A DNA stretch of 31,417 nucleotides from CAYQDR01 sp964416315 (GTDB lineage Bacteria > Methylomirabilota > Methylomirabilia > Rokubacteriales > DASRDR01), in assembly GCA_964416315.1 (NCBI GenBank), contig CAYQDR010000048.1, positions 1 through 31,417 of the forward strand, read 5' to 3'. How positions within the stretch are numbered: position 1 is the first letter of the stretch; each line of letters begins with the position of its first letter. Position numbers and translations under genes: made by a program. Below are positions 15,292 to 23,047 of this stretch, in pieces. Under the pieces are notes generated by a model that was not told where the DNA came from, searched no databases, and worked only from the letters and a program-made list of their open reading frames with translations.

Positions 15292-16667
15292 GCCTGACCG
15301 CGCTCGCCGAGTTCGCCGCGACCCTCGACGTGCGGGCGCTCCCGCCCGACGTCCTCGGAACGGCGAAGGCCTGCCTGCTCTACGGCGGGGCGGTCGGCAT
15401 CGCCGGCACGGGCCTCGGGCTGCCGGACCGCGTGGCCCGGGCCCTCGACCAGGAGGCGCCGGGCGAGGGGCCAGCCACCCGCTTCCTGGACGGCCGGCGC
15501 ACGGGGACGGGGAACGCGGCATTCGCCAACGCCGTGCTCTTCCACAGCCGGATCCAGGAGGACGCCCATCCGGCCGGCCACATCGGCGTGGTCGTCCTCC
15601 CGGCGGCGATCGCCCGGGCTGAGGCCGAGGCCGCCCCGGGGGGCGACCTCGTCGCCGCCGTCGTGGCCGGCTACGAGGTGGCGCTGCGGATCGGACGCGA
15701 CCACGCGACGGCGCTGAGCGCGCGCGGATTCCGCACCACGCCCGCCTACGGCGTCTTCGGGGCCGCGGCGGCCGGCGCCCGGCTCGCGGGCCTGGACGGC
15801 GCGCGGACCGCGCATGCCCTCGCGCTGGCCGCCGGCCTCGCCTCCGGCCTTCGCGAGTTCGTCCGGGCCGGCACCGACGACTACGCCGTCCAGGCCGGCG
15901 TGGCCGCTCGCGAGGGCCTCCTCGCCGCCGCCCTCGCCGCGCAGGGCTGTACCGGCCCGCCGAGCGCGCTGGACGGCGAGGCCGGCTTCTTCCGGGCCTT
16001 CGGCGGTGATGCCGCCGAGCCGGGTCGCCGTCTCACCGAGGGCCTGGGCCGCGCCTTCGAGCTCGTGCGGGTCAGCTACAAGCCCTACCCGGTCTGCCAG
16101 TTCCACCGGGGCATCGTGCGCGGCGCCCTCGAGCTGCGCCGCGCGGCCGAAAGGGTCCCCCTGCGCGCCCTGACCATCCGCCTGCACCCCTTCGAGGCGG
16201 ACTTCGTCGGCGTCCGCCACGCCGGTCCCTTCTGGAGCTTCCCCCAGACCTTCATGAGCGCGCCCTTCTGCGCGGCGCTCGCCTGGGCGCGGGGGACGGT
16301 GAGCCTGGCGGGGCTCCACGCCTTCGAGGCGTCCGACGTGCTGGCGCTGGTCGGCCGGGTCGAGGTCGTTGCCGATGCCGAGCGGGCGCGCTACCGGCCG
16401 CGCCTCATGGCATGGCTCCAGGACGGCCGCCGCCTGGAGTGGGAGGAGGCGGAGGGCGACGGGGCGTACCGGCTGACGTGGGACGCCGCCGTCCGGATGG
16501 CGCGCGTGCTGGGCGAGGAGGTCGGCGTGCCCCCGGCGCTGACCGGCCGCCTGGTCGAGGCCGTCGAGCGGCTCGACGGGGCGCCCGGGGTCGGGCCGCT
16601 CGTCGAGGCAATCAGTGCCGCCGCCCGAGCCGCCCGGGTGGGGCCCCTCACGCCGGCCGTGCGCTGA
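15288..16667 (+). CDS. MmgE/PrpD family protein
   Basis: 459 residues from GTG 15288, overlapping the hyuA stop by 4 bases. LTALAEFAATLDVRALPPDV is the usual opening. ANAVLFHSRIQEDAHPAGHIGVVVLPAAIA corresponds to the family's active-site stretch (normally with D-D-T/H residues; here QEDAHP). The remainder has VVAGYEVALRIG, GVFGAAAAGARLAGLD, VSYKPYPVCQFHRG and the small C-terminal domain. The family comprises 2-methylcitrate dehydratase, cis-aconitate decarboxylase and related isomerases acting on tricarboxylates. Beside two PrpB-like lyases, a dehydration or isomerisation step preceding cleavage is plausible. The exact reaction is unknown. Confidence 0.88.
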   Translation: MSLTALAEFAATLDVRALPPDVLGTAKACLLYGGAVGIAGTGLGLPDRVARALDQEAPGEGPATRFLDGRRTGTGNAAFANAVLFHSRIQEDAHPAGHIGVVVLPAAIARAEAEAAPGGDLVAAVVAGYEVALRIGRDHATALSARGFRTTPAYGVFGAAAAGARLAGLDGARTAHALALAAGLASGLREFVRAGTDDYAVQAGVAAREGLLAAALAAQGCTGPPSALDGEAGFFRAFGGDAAEPGRRLTEGLGRAFELVRVSYKPYPVCQFHRGIVRGALELRRAAERVPLRALTIRLHPFEADFVGVRHAGPFWSFPQTFMSAPFCAALAWARGTVSLAGLHAFEASDVLALVGRVEVVADAERARYRPRLMAWLQDGRRLEWEEAEGDGAYRLTWDAAVRMARVLGEEVGVPPALTGRLVEAVERLDGAPGVGPLVEAISAAARAARVGPLTPAVR

Positions 16668-16668
16668 C

Positions 16669-17889
16669 ATGGTCTGGCGGCCGCACCACACGCTGTGGGC
16701 CGTCCTGAGCCTCGGCGTGATCGCGAACACGATGTTCCGGCGGGGTCTGGGCCCGGTCCTGACCCCGCTCCGCGCCGAGTTCGGTCTGTCGTACGCGGAG
16801 GTGAGCCTCGTCGCCTTCGTGCCGGTCCTCTCGTACTCGCTCATGCAGTTCCCGGCCGGCTGGCTCGGCGACCGCCTCGGCTCGGCCCGCGTGCTGATCG
16901 CCGGCTGCCTCCTCTGGGGCACCACAATCGGGCTTGCCGGGACCGCGGGCTCGTTCGCGGCGCTTCTCGCGTGGCTGGCGCTGGCGGGCTTCGGGGAGGG
17001 GACGCTCTTCGGCAACGACCGCTCGCTCATCGCTACCCACAGCCCCCCCGGACGCCAGGCCACCGGCCAGGCCCTCACGCTGGCTGGCGGCGGCGTCGGG
17101 ACGCTCCTCGGCGTCATGGGCGCCGGCGGGATCGCGGAGGCGTTCGACTGGCGGGGCGCCTTTCTCTTCTTCGCGGCGCCGGTGTTCCTCTACGCCGCAG
17201 CCGTCCGGCGGTGGGTGAGCCCGCTCCCGCGCGCCCCAGTGCCTGCGCGCGTCGTCGCCGGGCTGGCGCCGAGCGGCTGGCGCGCGTTCGCCACGCCGCG
17301 GCTCGTCGCCATGTACGCCGCCGGGGCGGCCACCGCGTTCACCACGTGGTTCCTCGGGACCTGGGGCCCCGATCTGTTCCTCGACGCCGGCGCCGGGGGG
17401 ACGGGGCGCGCCGCCACCTTCGCGAGCCTGTTCGGCCTCGCCATCCTGGCCGGGCTCCCCGTCGCCGGCCTGGTCAGCGACCGGCTGCTCGACGCCCGCG
17501 CGCGCGCCGGCTTCATCGCCCTCCTGCTCGTCGCCGCGGCCGCGCTCTGCCTCCTGCTCGGCGCGGCCATCCGCTGGCACGCCGGGCTGGCGCCCCTGGT
17601 CGTGCTGACGATGGCGGTCGCCGGCCTCACGTGGGGCGCCTGGTCGCCCCTGATGGTCAACGTGTCGGCCGAGGCGCCGTCCGCCCACCTCGCCCTGACC
17701 TATGGACTCACGAACGCCCTGTCCCAATCGGGCGCGCTGGCGGCGCCGGTCGTGGGCGGCTGGCTCCGGGACACGACCGCGTCCTTCGCGAGCGCCAGCG
17801 TCGCCGCTGCCGCGGTGCTCGGGCTCGCGGCGGCCGGCGTCTGGCTCGTCTACCGGCCCGGCCGGGGGGCCCAGGAGGTGACGGCATGA
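16669..17889 (+). CDS. MFS transporter
   Basis: 406 residues from ATG 16669, one base after the PrpD-like stop. About 12 hydrophobic helices in two halves are visible. Between helices 2 and 3 lies GWLGDRLGSARVLIAG, the D-R-x-G loop of the major facilitator superfamily. It starts MVWRPHHTLWAVLSLGVIANTMFRRGLGPVLTPL, with the first helix near 10-30. LSYAEVSLVAFVPVLSYSLMQFPAG is typical of carboxylate/anion carriers of this superfamily. It is a second uptake or export route in the same operon as TctABC, perhaps for a different step (product efflux or an alternative substrate). It ends in an ATGA overlap with the next lyase. Confidence 0.9.
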   Translation: MVWRPHHTLWAVLSLGVIANTMFRRGLGPVLTPLRAEFGLSYAEVSLVAFVPVLSYSLMQFPAGWLGDRLGSARVLIAGCLLWGTTIGLAGTAGSFAALLAWLALAGFGEGTLFGNDRSLIATHSPPGRQATGQALTLAGGGVGTLLGVMGAGGIAEAFDWRGAFLFFAAPVFLYAAAVRRWVSPLPRAPVPARVVAGLAPSGWRAFATPRLVAMYAAGAATAFTTWFLGTWGPDLFLDAGAGGTGRAATFASLFGLAILAGLPVAGLVSDRLLDARARAGFIALLLVAAAALCLLLGAAIRWHAGLAPLVVLTMAVAGLTWGAWSPLMVNVSAEAPSAHLALTYGLTNALSQSGALAAPVVGGWLRDTTASFASASVAAAAVLGLAAAGVWLVYRPGRGAQEVTA

Positions 17890-18845
17890 TCGACGATCGG
17901 ATGAAACGCCGCCGGCTGCGCGAACTGATCCGCGAGGGCCGGCTCGTCGTGGCCCCCGGCGCGCACGAGGGCTTGACCGCCAAGCTCATCGAGCGGGCCG
18001 GATTCCCCGCCGTATACATGACCGGCTCGGGCGTCGCCAACACGCTGCTCGGCGTCCCCGACGTCGGGCTGATCACGCTGACCGAGATGACCTGGGTGGC
18101 CCGCTGCATCGCGACGGCGGTGGAGGTACCGGTCATCGCCGACGCCGACACCGGCTACGGCAACGCCATCAACGTGCGGCGGACAATCCGCGAGTACGAG
18201 CTGGCCGGCGTCGCCGGCATCCACCTCGAGGACCAGGTGAGCCCGAAACGCTGCGGGCACATCGCGGGCAAGGAGCTGGTCTCCGCCGAGGAGATGGTGG
18301 GGAAGCTCCGGGCGGCCGTGGACGCCCGGACCGACCCGGACTTCCTCCTGATCGCGCGCACCGACGCGCGGGGGCCGGCGGGGCTGGACGAAGCGATCCG
18401 GCGAGCCCGGCTCTACGTCGAGGCTGGCGCCGACATGGTCTTCCCCGACGCCCTGCTCTCCGAGGAGGAGCTGACCCGCTTCGCCGCCGCCGTGCCCGGC
18501 CCGAAGATGATGAACATGGGGGGCTACGCCACCACGCGGACGACGCCCAAGCTGCCGCTCGAGACCGTCGAGCGGATGGGGTACAACCTCGTGATCTTCC
18601 CGCTGGCGGTCGTCCGAGCCGGGACCCGCGCGATGTGGGACTTCCTGGTGGGCCTCAAGGCGCGGGGGACCGCCTTCGAGGTCGAGCACATCGAGGGGCT
18701 CAAGGGGCACCTCGTCGAGAACTGGTACGAGTTCAGCGGGATCGGCGAGATCCGCCGCCTGGAGGGGAAGTACCTGCCGGCCCCCATGGTCGAGCAGAAG
18801 TACGCCGGCGGCCGGGGCTACCGGCCCGACCGGCCCGGGCCGTGA
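17886..18845 (+). CDS. Isocitrate lyase/PEP mutase family lyase, copy 2
   Basis: 319 residues from ATG 17886, overlapping the MFS stop by 4 bases. D86-A-D88-TGYGN is the metal site and K121-R-C-G-H125 the catalytic loop, as in the first copy. ARTDARG and YVEAGADMVFPDALLSEEEL match 2-methylisocitrate lyase-like enzymes. It carries a C-terminal extension (EHIEGLKGHLVENWYEFSGI ...) similar to longer family members. The two copies share the core but differ clearly in sequence, so they are not a recent duplication and probably act on different intermediates. It ends in a GTGA overlap with the racemase-like gene. Confidence 0.88.
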   Translation: MIDDRMKRRRLRELIREGRLVVAPGAHEGLTAKLIERAGFPAVYMTGSGVANTLLGVPDVGLITLTEMTWVARCIATAVEVPVIADADTGYGNAINVRRTIREYELAGVAGIHLEDQVSPKRCGHIAGKELVSAEEMVGKLRAAVDARTDPDFLLIARTDARGPAGLDEAIRRARLYVEAGADMVFPDALLSEEELTRFAAAVPGPKMMNMGGYATTRTTPKLPLETVERMGYNLVIFPLAVVRAGTRAMWDFLVGLKARGTAFEVEHIEGLKGHLVENWYEFSGIGEIRRLEGKYLPAPMVEQKYAGGRGYRPDRPGP

Positions 18846-19162
18846 GAGCCGTGTCCCCCCGCATCGCGCTGATCCACGCCGTGGCCGCAGCCATCCCTCC
18901 CGCGCTCGAGGCCGTCCGCCTCGAGTGGCCGGAGGCAGACGTGGAGAGCCTGCTCGACGAGGGGCTCACCCCTGCCTTGCACCGGGAGGGCGGGCTCACC
19001 CCGCGTCTCGTCCAGCGGATCTGTGATCTGGCGACGTACGCCGCCCGGGGGGGCGCCGATAGCATCCTCTTCACCTGCTCGGCGTTCACGCCGGCCATGG
19101 ACGTGGCCAAGCGCCTGGTGGCCGTCGCCTCCCGAGGGAGACGAGCCACGTTTACAGATTGA
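18842..19162 (+). pseudogene. C-terminally truncated Asp/Glu racemase-like protein
   Basis: Starts at a GTG overlapping the lyase stop and reads SPRIALIHAVAAAIPPALEAV, then LLDEGLTPALHREGGLTPRLVQRICDLATYAARGGADSILFTCSAFTPAMDVAKRL. This is the N-terminal half of the Asp/Glu/hydantoin racemase-like superfamily, with the first catalytic cysteine in FTCSAF. The second half (normally continuing P-V-L-x-P-x-E-A and a second cysteine, giving about 210 residues) is missing. After about base 19126 the frame runs 12 codons of unrelated sequence and stops. The end overlaps the -35 box of the following antitoxin gene. The island to the right has evidently replaced its 3' half, so it is probably inactive. 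Confidence 0.75.
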
Positions 19163-19191
19163 TCCCAAGAGGGTGAGAATGTTACCCTTTT
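19151..19191 (+). promoter_or_regulatory. Promoter with overlapping palindromic operator of the AbiEi gene
   Basis: TTTACA (19151-19156) and GAGAAT (19175-19180) form a -35/-10 pair with an 18-base spacer. An inverted repeat AAGAGGGT (19167-19174) / ACCCTTTT (19184-19191), with a 9-base centre and one mismatch, straddles the -10 box. AbiEi antitoxins are known to bind inverted repeats in their own promoter, so autorepression fits. The transcript would start near 19187, with an AGGA ribosome site just before ATG 19222. Confidence 0.55.
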
Positions 19192-19221
19192 GAGCACGAT
19201 CGAGCAACAGATAGGACGACC

Positions 19222-20022
19222 ATGACCGAGCTCGAGGTGTTCCTCCAGACCCATCCCGTCTTCACCCTCCGCCAGTTCCGGGAGCTGGTCGGGCGCCGGG
19301 CGACGCCGGCCTCCACGCAGGCGCGGATCAAGTATCACCTCGGCCGTGGTCGCTTGAGGCTCGTGGAGAAGGGCCTCTATGCTGTCGTCCCTCCCGGCGT
19401 CGAAGCGAAGCGCTTCGTACCCGATCGCTTCCTCGTCGCGGCGGCGCTCCGCGAGGACGCCGTGCTGGCCTACCACAGCGCCCTCGAGCTCCTTGGCCAC
19501 GCGCACAGCGTCTACCGGGACACGCTGTATCTCACGGCCCACCGCCGGAAGGACCTGCGGCTCGGGAATGGGCGGGTCCGGGCCGTCCTCCACCCGCCGC
19601 CGCTCCGATCGCGCAAGGAGGAGGGATACGGGGTCGAGACGCGGGAGCGGCTCGGCGTCAAGCTGCGGGTGACGGGGCCCGAGCGCACGCTCGTGGACTG
19701 TCTCGCGACGCCCCGGTACGCCGGCGGCCTCGAAGAAGTCTTCCAGAGCGCCGGCGGGATCCCCGCGCTCGACCTGGAGCGGCTGGCCGAATACCTCGAC
19801 CGGCTCGGACAGCGTCGCCTCTACGCCGTCGTGGGCTTCTACCTCGAAGGCGAGGCGTCGCGCCTGTTCGTGCCGGCCGAGTTCCTGGACCGGCTCGCGA
19901 AGGAGCGCCCTCGCTCACGGATCTATCTCGAGCCCCGGCGGCGGGGCGGGCGGCTCCAGACGCGATGGAACCTGATCGTGCCCGACCGGTGGATCCCGGG
20001 GCGCATCGCGGTTGAGGCATAG
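19222..20022 (+). CDS. AbiEi-like type IV antitoxin / transcriptional repressor
   Basis: 266 residues. The N-terminal winged helix (HPVFTLRQFRELVG ... ARIKYHLGRGRLRLVEKGLYAVVPPG, residues 11-60) and the following FVPDRFLVAAALREDAVLAYHSALELLG segment are typical of AbiEi/COG5340 antitoxins. The C-terminal domain has VTGPERTLVDCL and GGLEEVFQS. In standard AbiE systems the next gene is the AbiEii nucleotidyltransferase toxin. Here it is a SNF2-type helicase 3 bases downstream, and no nucleotidyltransferase appears in the window. It may therefore act as the regulator of the whole defence operon, or neutralise another component. The operator palindrome upstream supports autoregulation. Confidence 0.85.
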   Translation: MTELEVFLQTHPVFTLRQFRELVGRRATPASTQARIKYHLGRGRLRLVEKGLYAVVPPGVEAKRFVPDRFLVAAALREDAVLAYHSALELLGHAHSVYRDTLYLTAHRRKDLRLGNGRVRAVLHPPPLRSRKEEGYGVETRERLGVKLRVTGPERTLVDCLATPRYAGGLEEVFQSAGGIPALDLERLAEYLDRLGQRRLYAVVGFYLEGEASRLFVPAEFLDRLAKERPRSRIYLEPRRRGGRLQTRWNLIVPDRWIPGRIAVEA

Positions 20023-20025
20023 CGA

Positions 20026-22965
20026 ATGTCTCGGGTTGGCATCGAGGCCGCACCGGCCCCTGAAGAGAGGCATGGCGCACGGACAGCGATTACCGACCAC
20101 CACGCGAAGTACTATGCGTACCTCCTCCGGCGGCGGAGCCCGTCCGACAGCCTCGAGAAGCTCGGCTCCTCGCTGCTGAATGCCACGGTCGACCTGAACC
20201 CGCATCAGATCGACGCGGCGCTTTTTGCCTTCCGGTCGCCCCTGTCCAGAGGAGCTCTCCTGGCCGACGAGGTCGGCCTTGGGAAGACCATCGAGGCCGG
20301 GCTGATCATCAGCCAGCTCTGGGCGGAGCGCCGCCGACGCGTGCTGGCCATCGTCCCGACGACCTTGCGTAACCAGTGGGTGCAGGAGCTGGAGGAGAAG
20401 TTCTTCATTCCCGCGGTCATCCTGGACAGCCGGGAAGTCGGGATCCGGCGCGCGGGCGGGCAGGGCAACCCGTTCGAGGATCCGGGCCGGGTACTCGTGT
20501 GCTCCTATCACCTGGCCCGATCGGAAGCTGACGCCATCCGGGCGGTGAAGTGGGATGTCGTCGTGGTGGACGAGGCGCACCGTCTGCGCAACGTCTACAA
20601 GAGCGGCAACAAGATTGCCCGAGCCCTCAAGGAAACCCTGGCTGGCCAGCCCAAGGTGCTGCTGACCGCCACGCCGCTGCAGAATTCACTGCTCGAGCTG
20701 TTCGGGCTGGTGGGGTTCCTGGACGAGCACCTGTTCGGCGACATCTCGTCGTTCCGGGCGGCTTACCTGCGTGGTCCGTTGACGGAGAGCCAGTTCCGGG
20801 ATCTGAGGAGCCGCCTCGCTCCCCTCTGCAAGCGGACGCTCCGCCGCCAGGTCACCGAGTACGTCCGCTACACGCGGCGTATTCCCATCACCGAGGACTT
20901 CACCCCCACCGACGAAGAGCAGCGGCTCTATGACGGTGTGAGCGCGTACCTTCAGCGCGAGCACCTTCACGCACTGCCGGTCAGTCAGCGCAAGCTCATG
21001 ACCCTCGTGCTCCGGCGCCTGCTGGCCTCCTCCACGTTCGCGATCGCCGGCACGCTGACCTCCCTTCTGGCTCGCCTGCGAGGACAGGCGGCGCAGCTCG
21101 GAGTTCCTGGACCCGAGGAGGACTTCGAGGCCTTCCCGGAGCTGGCCGAAGAGTGGGCGGACGGTTCGGGAGAAGCGCCCGGCGAGCCATCGGTTGACGC
21201 AGCCGCGAAGGCGGCGCGGGCCGAGATCGCCGGGGAGATCGCCGAGCTGGCCAGCTATCACGATCTGGCTGCTTCCATCACGCGGAACGCGAAGGGTCAG
21301 GCTCTACTCGTGGCGCTACGGGCAGGCTTCGACAAGCTGACGGCACTCGGCGCCAACCGGAAGGCGGTCATCTTCACGGAATCACGGCGGACGCAGGAGT
21401 ACCTCGTCGGCCTGCTAGAGGCCAACGGTTACGCGGGTCAGGTCATGACGCTCAACGGAACCAACGCGGATCGGCGCTCCACGGCCATCTACGATGGCTG
21501 GAAGGCGCGCCACGCCGGCAGCGACCGCGCCACCGGCAACAAGGGCGTCGACTTGCGGACCGCCCTGGTCGACCACTTTCGTGAGGATGCGGCCGTCCTC
21601 GTGGCCACCGAGGCGGCGGCGGAGGGGGTCAACTTCCAGTTCTGCTCTCTCGTCGTGAACTACGACCTGCCGTGGAATCCGCAGCGAATCGAGCAACGGA
21701 TCGGCCGGTGCCACCGCTACGGTCAGAAGCACGACGTCGTCGTGATCAACTTCCTGAACCGACGGAACGAGGCCGACCAGCGCGTGTTCCAGCTCCTGTC
21801 AGAGAAGTTCCGGCTCTTCGACGGGGTGTTCGGCGCCTCCGACGAGGTGCTCGGAGCCCTCGAGTCCGGGGTGGACTTCGAGCGGCGTATCGCGGAGATC
21901 TACCAGTCGTGCCGAACGCCGGTGGAGATCGATGCGGCGTTCGACGCTCTCCAGAGGGAGATGGAAGAGGAGATCCAGGCCCGGCTGGCCGCAACCCGGG
22001 CCCAGCTCTTGGAGAGCTTCGACGAGGAGGTGCACGAGAGACTTCGCGTGAGTCTCGACGCCACGGCTGTCCACCTCGACCGCCTCAGCCGCTGCCTGTG
22101 GCGACTGACCTGTCATGAGCTGGGACCGACCGCCACGTTCGACGACGACACGCGCACCTTCGATCTGAGCCCGTCCGGCGCTGCGGCACTTGATGGCGTT
22201 CCGGCAGGCCGGTACCGGCTGCTGACGCCCGGCCGGGACGCGAAGGGAGGCGATCATCTCTACCGGCTGGGGCACCCCCTCGCCCAGATGCTCGTCGATC
22301 GCGCCATGGCCCGGCCTGTCTCAGCGGCCGAGGTGGTCTTCGACTACTCGGGACATGGCACCCGCGTCGCCATCGTCCAGGCCCTGCGCGGCCGAGCTGG
22401 CAGCCTCCACCTCGCTCGGGTCACGGTCACGTCGCTCGAGCGCGAGGATGGTTTGCTGTTCGCGGCGATCGACGACTCCGGCATGCCTCTGGACAGTGAA
22501 ACCTGCGAGCGGCTGTTCGGGGTTGGTGGGCACGTCGCGGGAGAGGCGCGGATCACTTCCCAAGCGACCGAGGACCTGGGGCGCCTCCTGGAGGCGGAGC
22601 GGCAAGCGTTGCTCGCCAGCATCACCGAGCGGAACGGCCGCTTCTTCGCCGACGAGATCGAGAAGCTCGAGCGCTGGGCCGACGACTTGAAGGTCGGCCT
22701 GGAGCAAGACATCAAGGACCTGGACGCGGAGATCAGGATCGCGCGGCGCGAGGCTCGGCTGGAGGCCACCCTTGAAGGGAAGGTTTCCGCCCAGCGCCGG
22801 ATCCGGGAGCTCGAGGCCGAGCGCAACCGCAAGCGTCGCACGCTCTTCGAGGCCCAGGACGAGATCGACCGGCAGAAGGAGGGCCTCATCTCGGACGTGG
22901 AGGCTCGCCTGCGCCAGCAGGTCGAGACCGAGCCCCTCTTCACGATCCGCTGGCGGGTCGAGTGA
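20026..22965 (+). CDS. SNF2/RapA-type helicase-like ATPase
   Basis: 979 residues. HQIDAALFAF, ADEVGLGKTIEAG (Walker A, GLGKT 84-88), VVVDEAHRLRN (DEAH 182-185) and LTATPLQNSLLELFGLVGFLD form the first RecA lobe. FTESRRTQEYL, ATEAAAEGVNFQF and QRIEQRIGRCHRYGQ (motif VI) form the second. The C-terminal third has a long charged coiled coil (about 860-965; EIEKLERWADDL ... RIRELEAERNRKRRTL). Such proteins translocate on duplex DNA and remodel bound proteins. It starts 3 bases after AbiEi and precedes a methyltransferase, so it is likely the DNA-tracking motor of the system. It lacks the accompanying DUF1998 and PLD genes that define DISARM. Confidence 0.9.
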   Translation: MSRVGIEAAPAPEERHGARTAITDHHAKYYAYLLRRRSPSDSLEKLGSSLLNATVDLNPHQIDAALFAFRSPLSRGALLADEVGLGKTIEAGLIISQLWAERRRRVLAIVPTTLRNQWVQELEEKFFIPAVILDSREVGIRRAGGQGNPFEDPGRVLVCSYHLARSEADAIRAVKWDVVVVDEAHRLRNVYKSGNKIARALKETLAGQPKVLLTATPLQNSLLELFGLVGFLDEHLFGDISSFRAAYLRGPLTESQFRDLRSRLAPLCKRTLRRQVTEYVRYTRRIPITEDFTPTDEEQRLYDGVSAYLQREHLHALPVSQRKLMTLVLRRLLASSTFAIAGTLTSLLARLRGQAAQLGVPGPEEDFEAFPELAEEWADGSGEAPGEPSVDAAAKAARAEIAGEIAELASYHDLAASITRNAKGQALLVALRAGFDKLTALGANRKAVIFTESRRTQEYLVGLLEANGYAGQVMTLNGTNADRRSTAIYDGWKARHAGSDRATGNKGVDLRTALVDHFREDAAVLVATEAAAEGVNFQFCSLVVNYDLPWNPQRIEQRIGRCHRYGQKHDVVVINFLNRRNEADQRVFQLLSEKFRLFDGVFGASDEVLGALESGVDFERRIAEIYQSCRTPVEIDAAFDALQREMEEEIQARLAATRAQLLESFDEEVHERLRVSLDATAVHLDRLSRCLWRLTCHELGPTATFDDDTRTFDLSPSGAAALDGVPAGRYRLLTPGRDAKGGDHLYRLGHPLAQMLVDRAMARPVSAAEVVFDYSGHGTRVAIVQALRGRAGSLHLARVTVTSLEREDGLLFAAIDDSGMPLDSETCERLFGVGGHVAGEARITSQATEDLGRLLEAERQALLASITERNGRFFADEIEKLERWADDLKVGLEQDIKDLDAEIRIARREARLEATLEGKVSAQRRIRELEAERNRKRRTLFEAQDEIDRQKEGLISDVEARLRQQVETEPLFTIRWRVE

Positions 22966-22997
22966 CGACGTCTGCGTCGACTCATCGATTTGACACT

Positions 22998-23018
22998 GCC
23001 TGCCTCGCTGGGGCAGGC
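22998..23018 (+). promoter_or_regulatory. 7-bp hairpin in the helicase-methyltransferase gap
   Basis: GCCTGCC (22998-23004) and GGCAGGC (23012-23018) pair perfectly around a 7-base loop. No T-run follows, so it is not a convincing terminator. TTGACA at 22990-22995 lies just before it, but without a good -10 box. It could be an mRNA processing or attenuation hairpin, or a protein-binding site controlling methyltransferase expression. Confidence 0.35.
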
Positions 23019-23047
23019 TACTGGACGTTGACATCGAGGATGCCGCG

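Noticed and set aside
12961..15522. Very long minus-strand open frame (853 codons) opposite hyuA
   Set aside because: In GC-rich coding DNA the antisense frame is often open. It has biased Arg/Gly/Asp content and no motif, while the plus strand encodes an unmistakable HyuA.
22998..23018. Rho-independent terminator after the SNF2 gene
   Set aside because: The 7-bp stem is good but there is no following T-run, and the next gene on the same strand starts 30 bases later.
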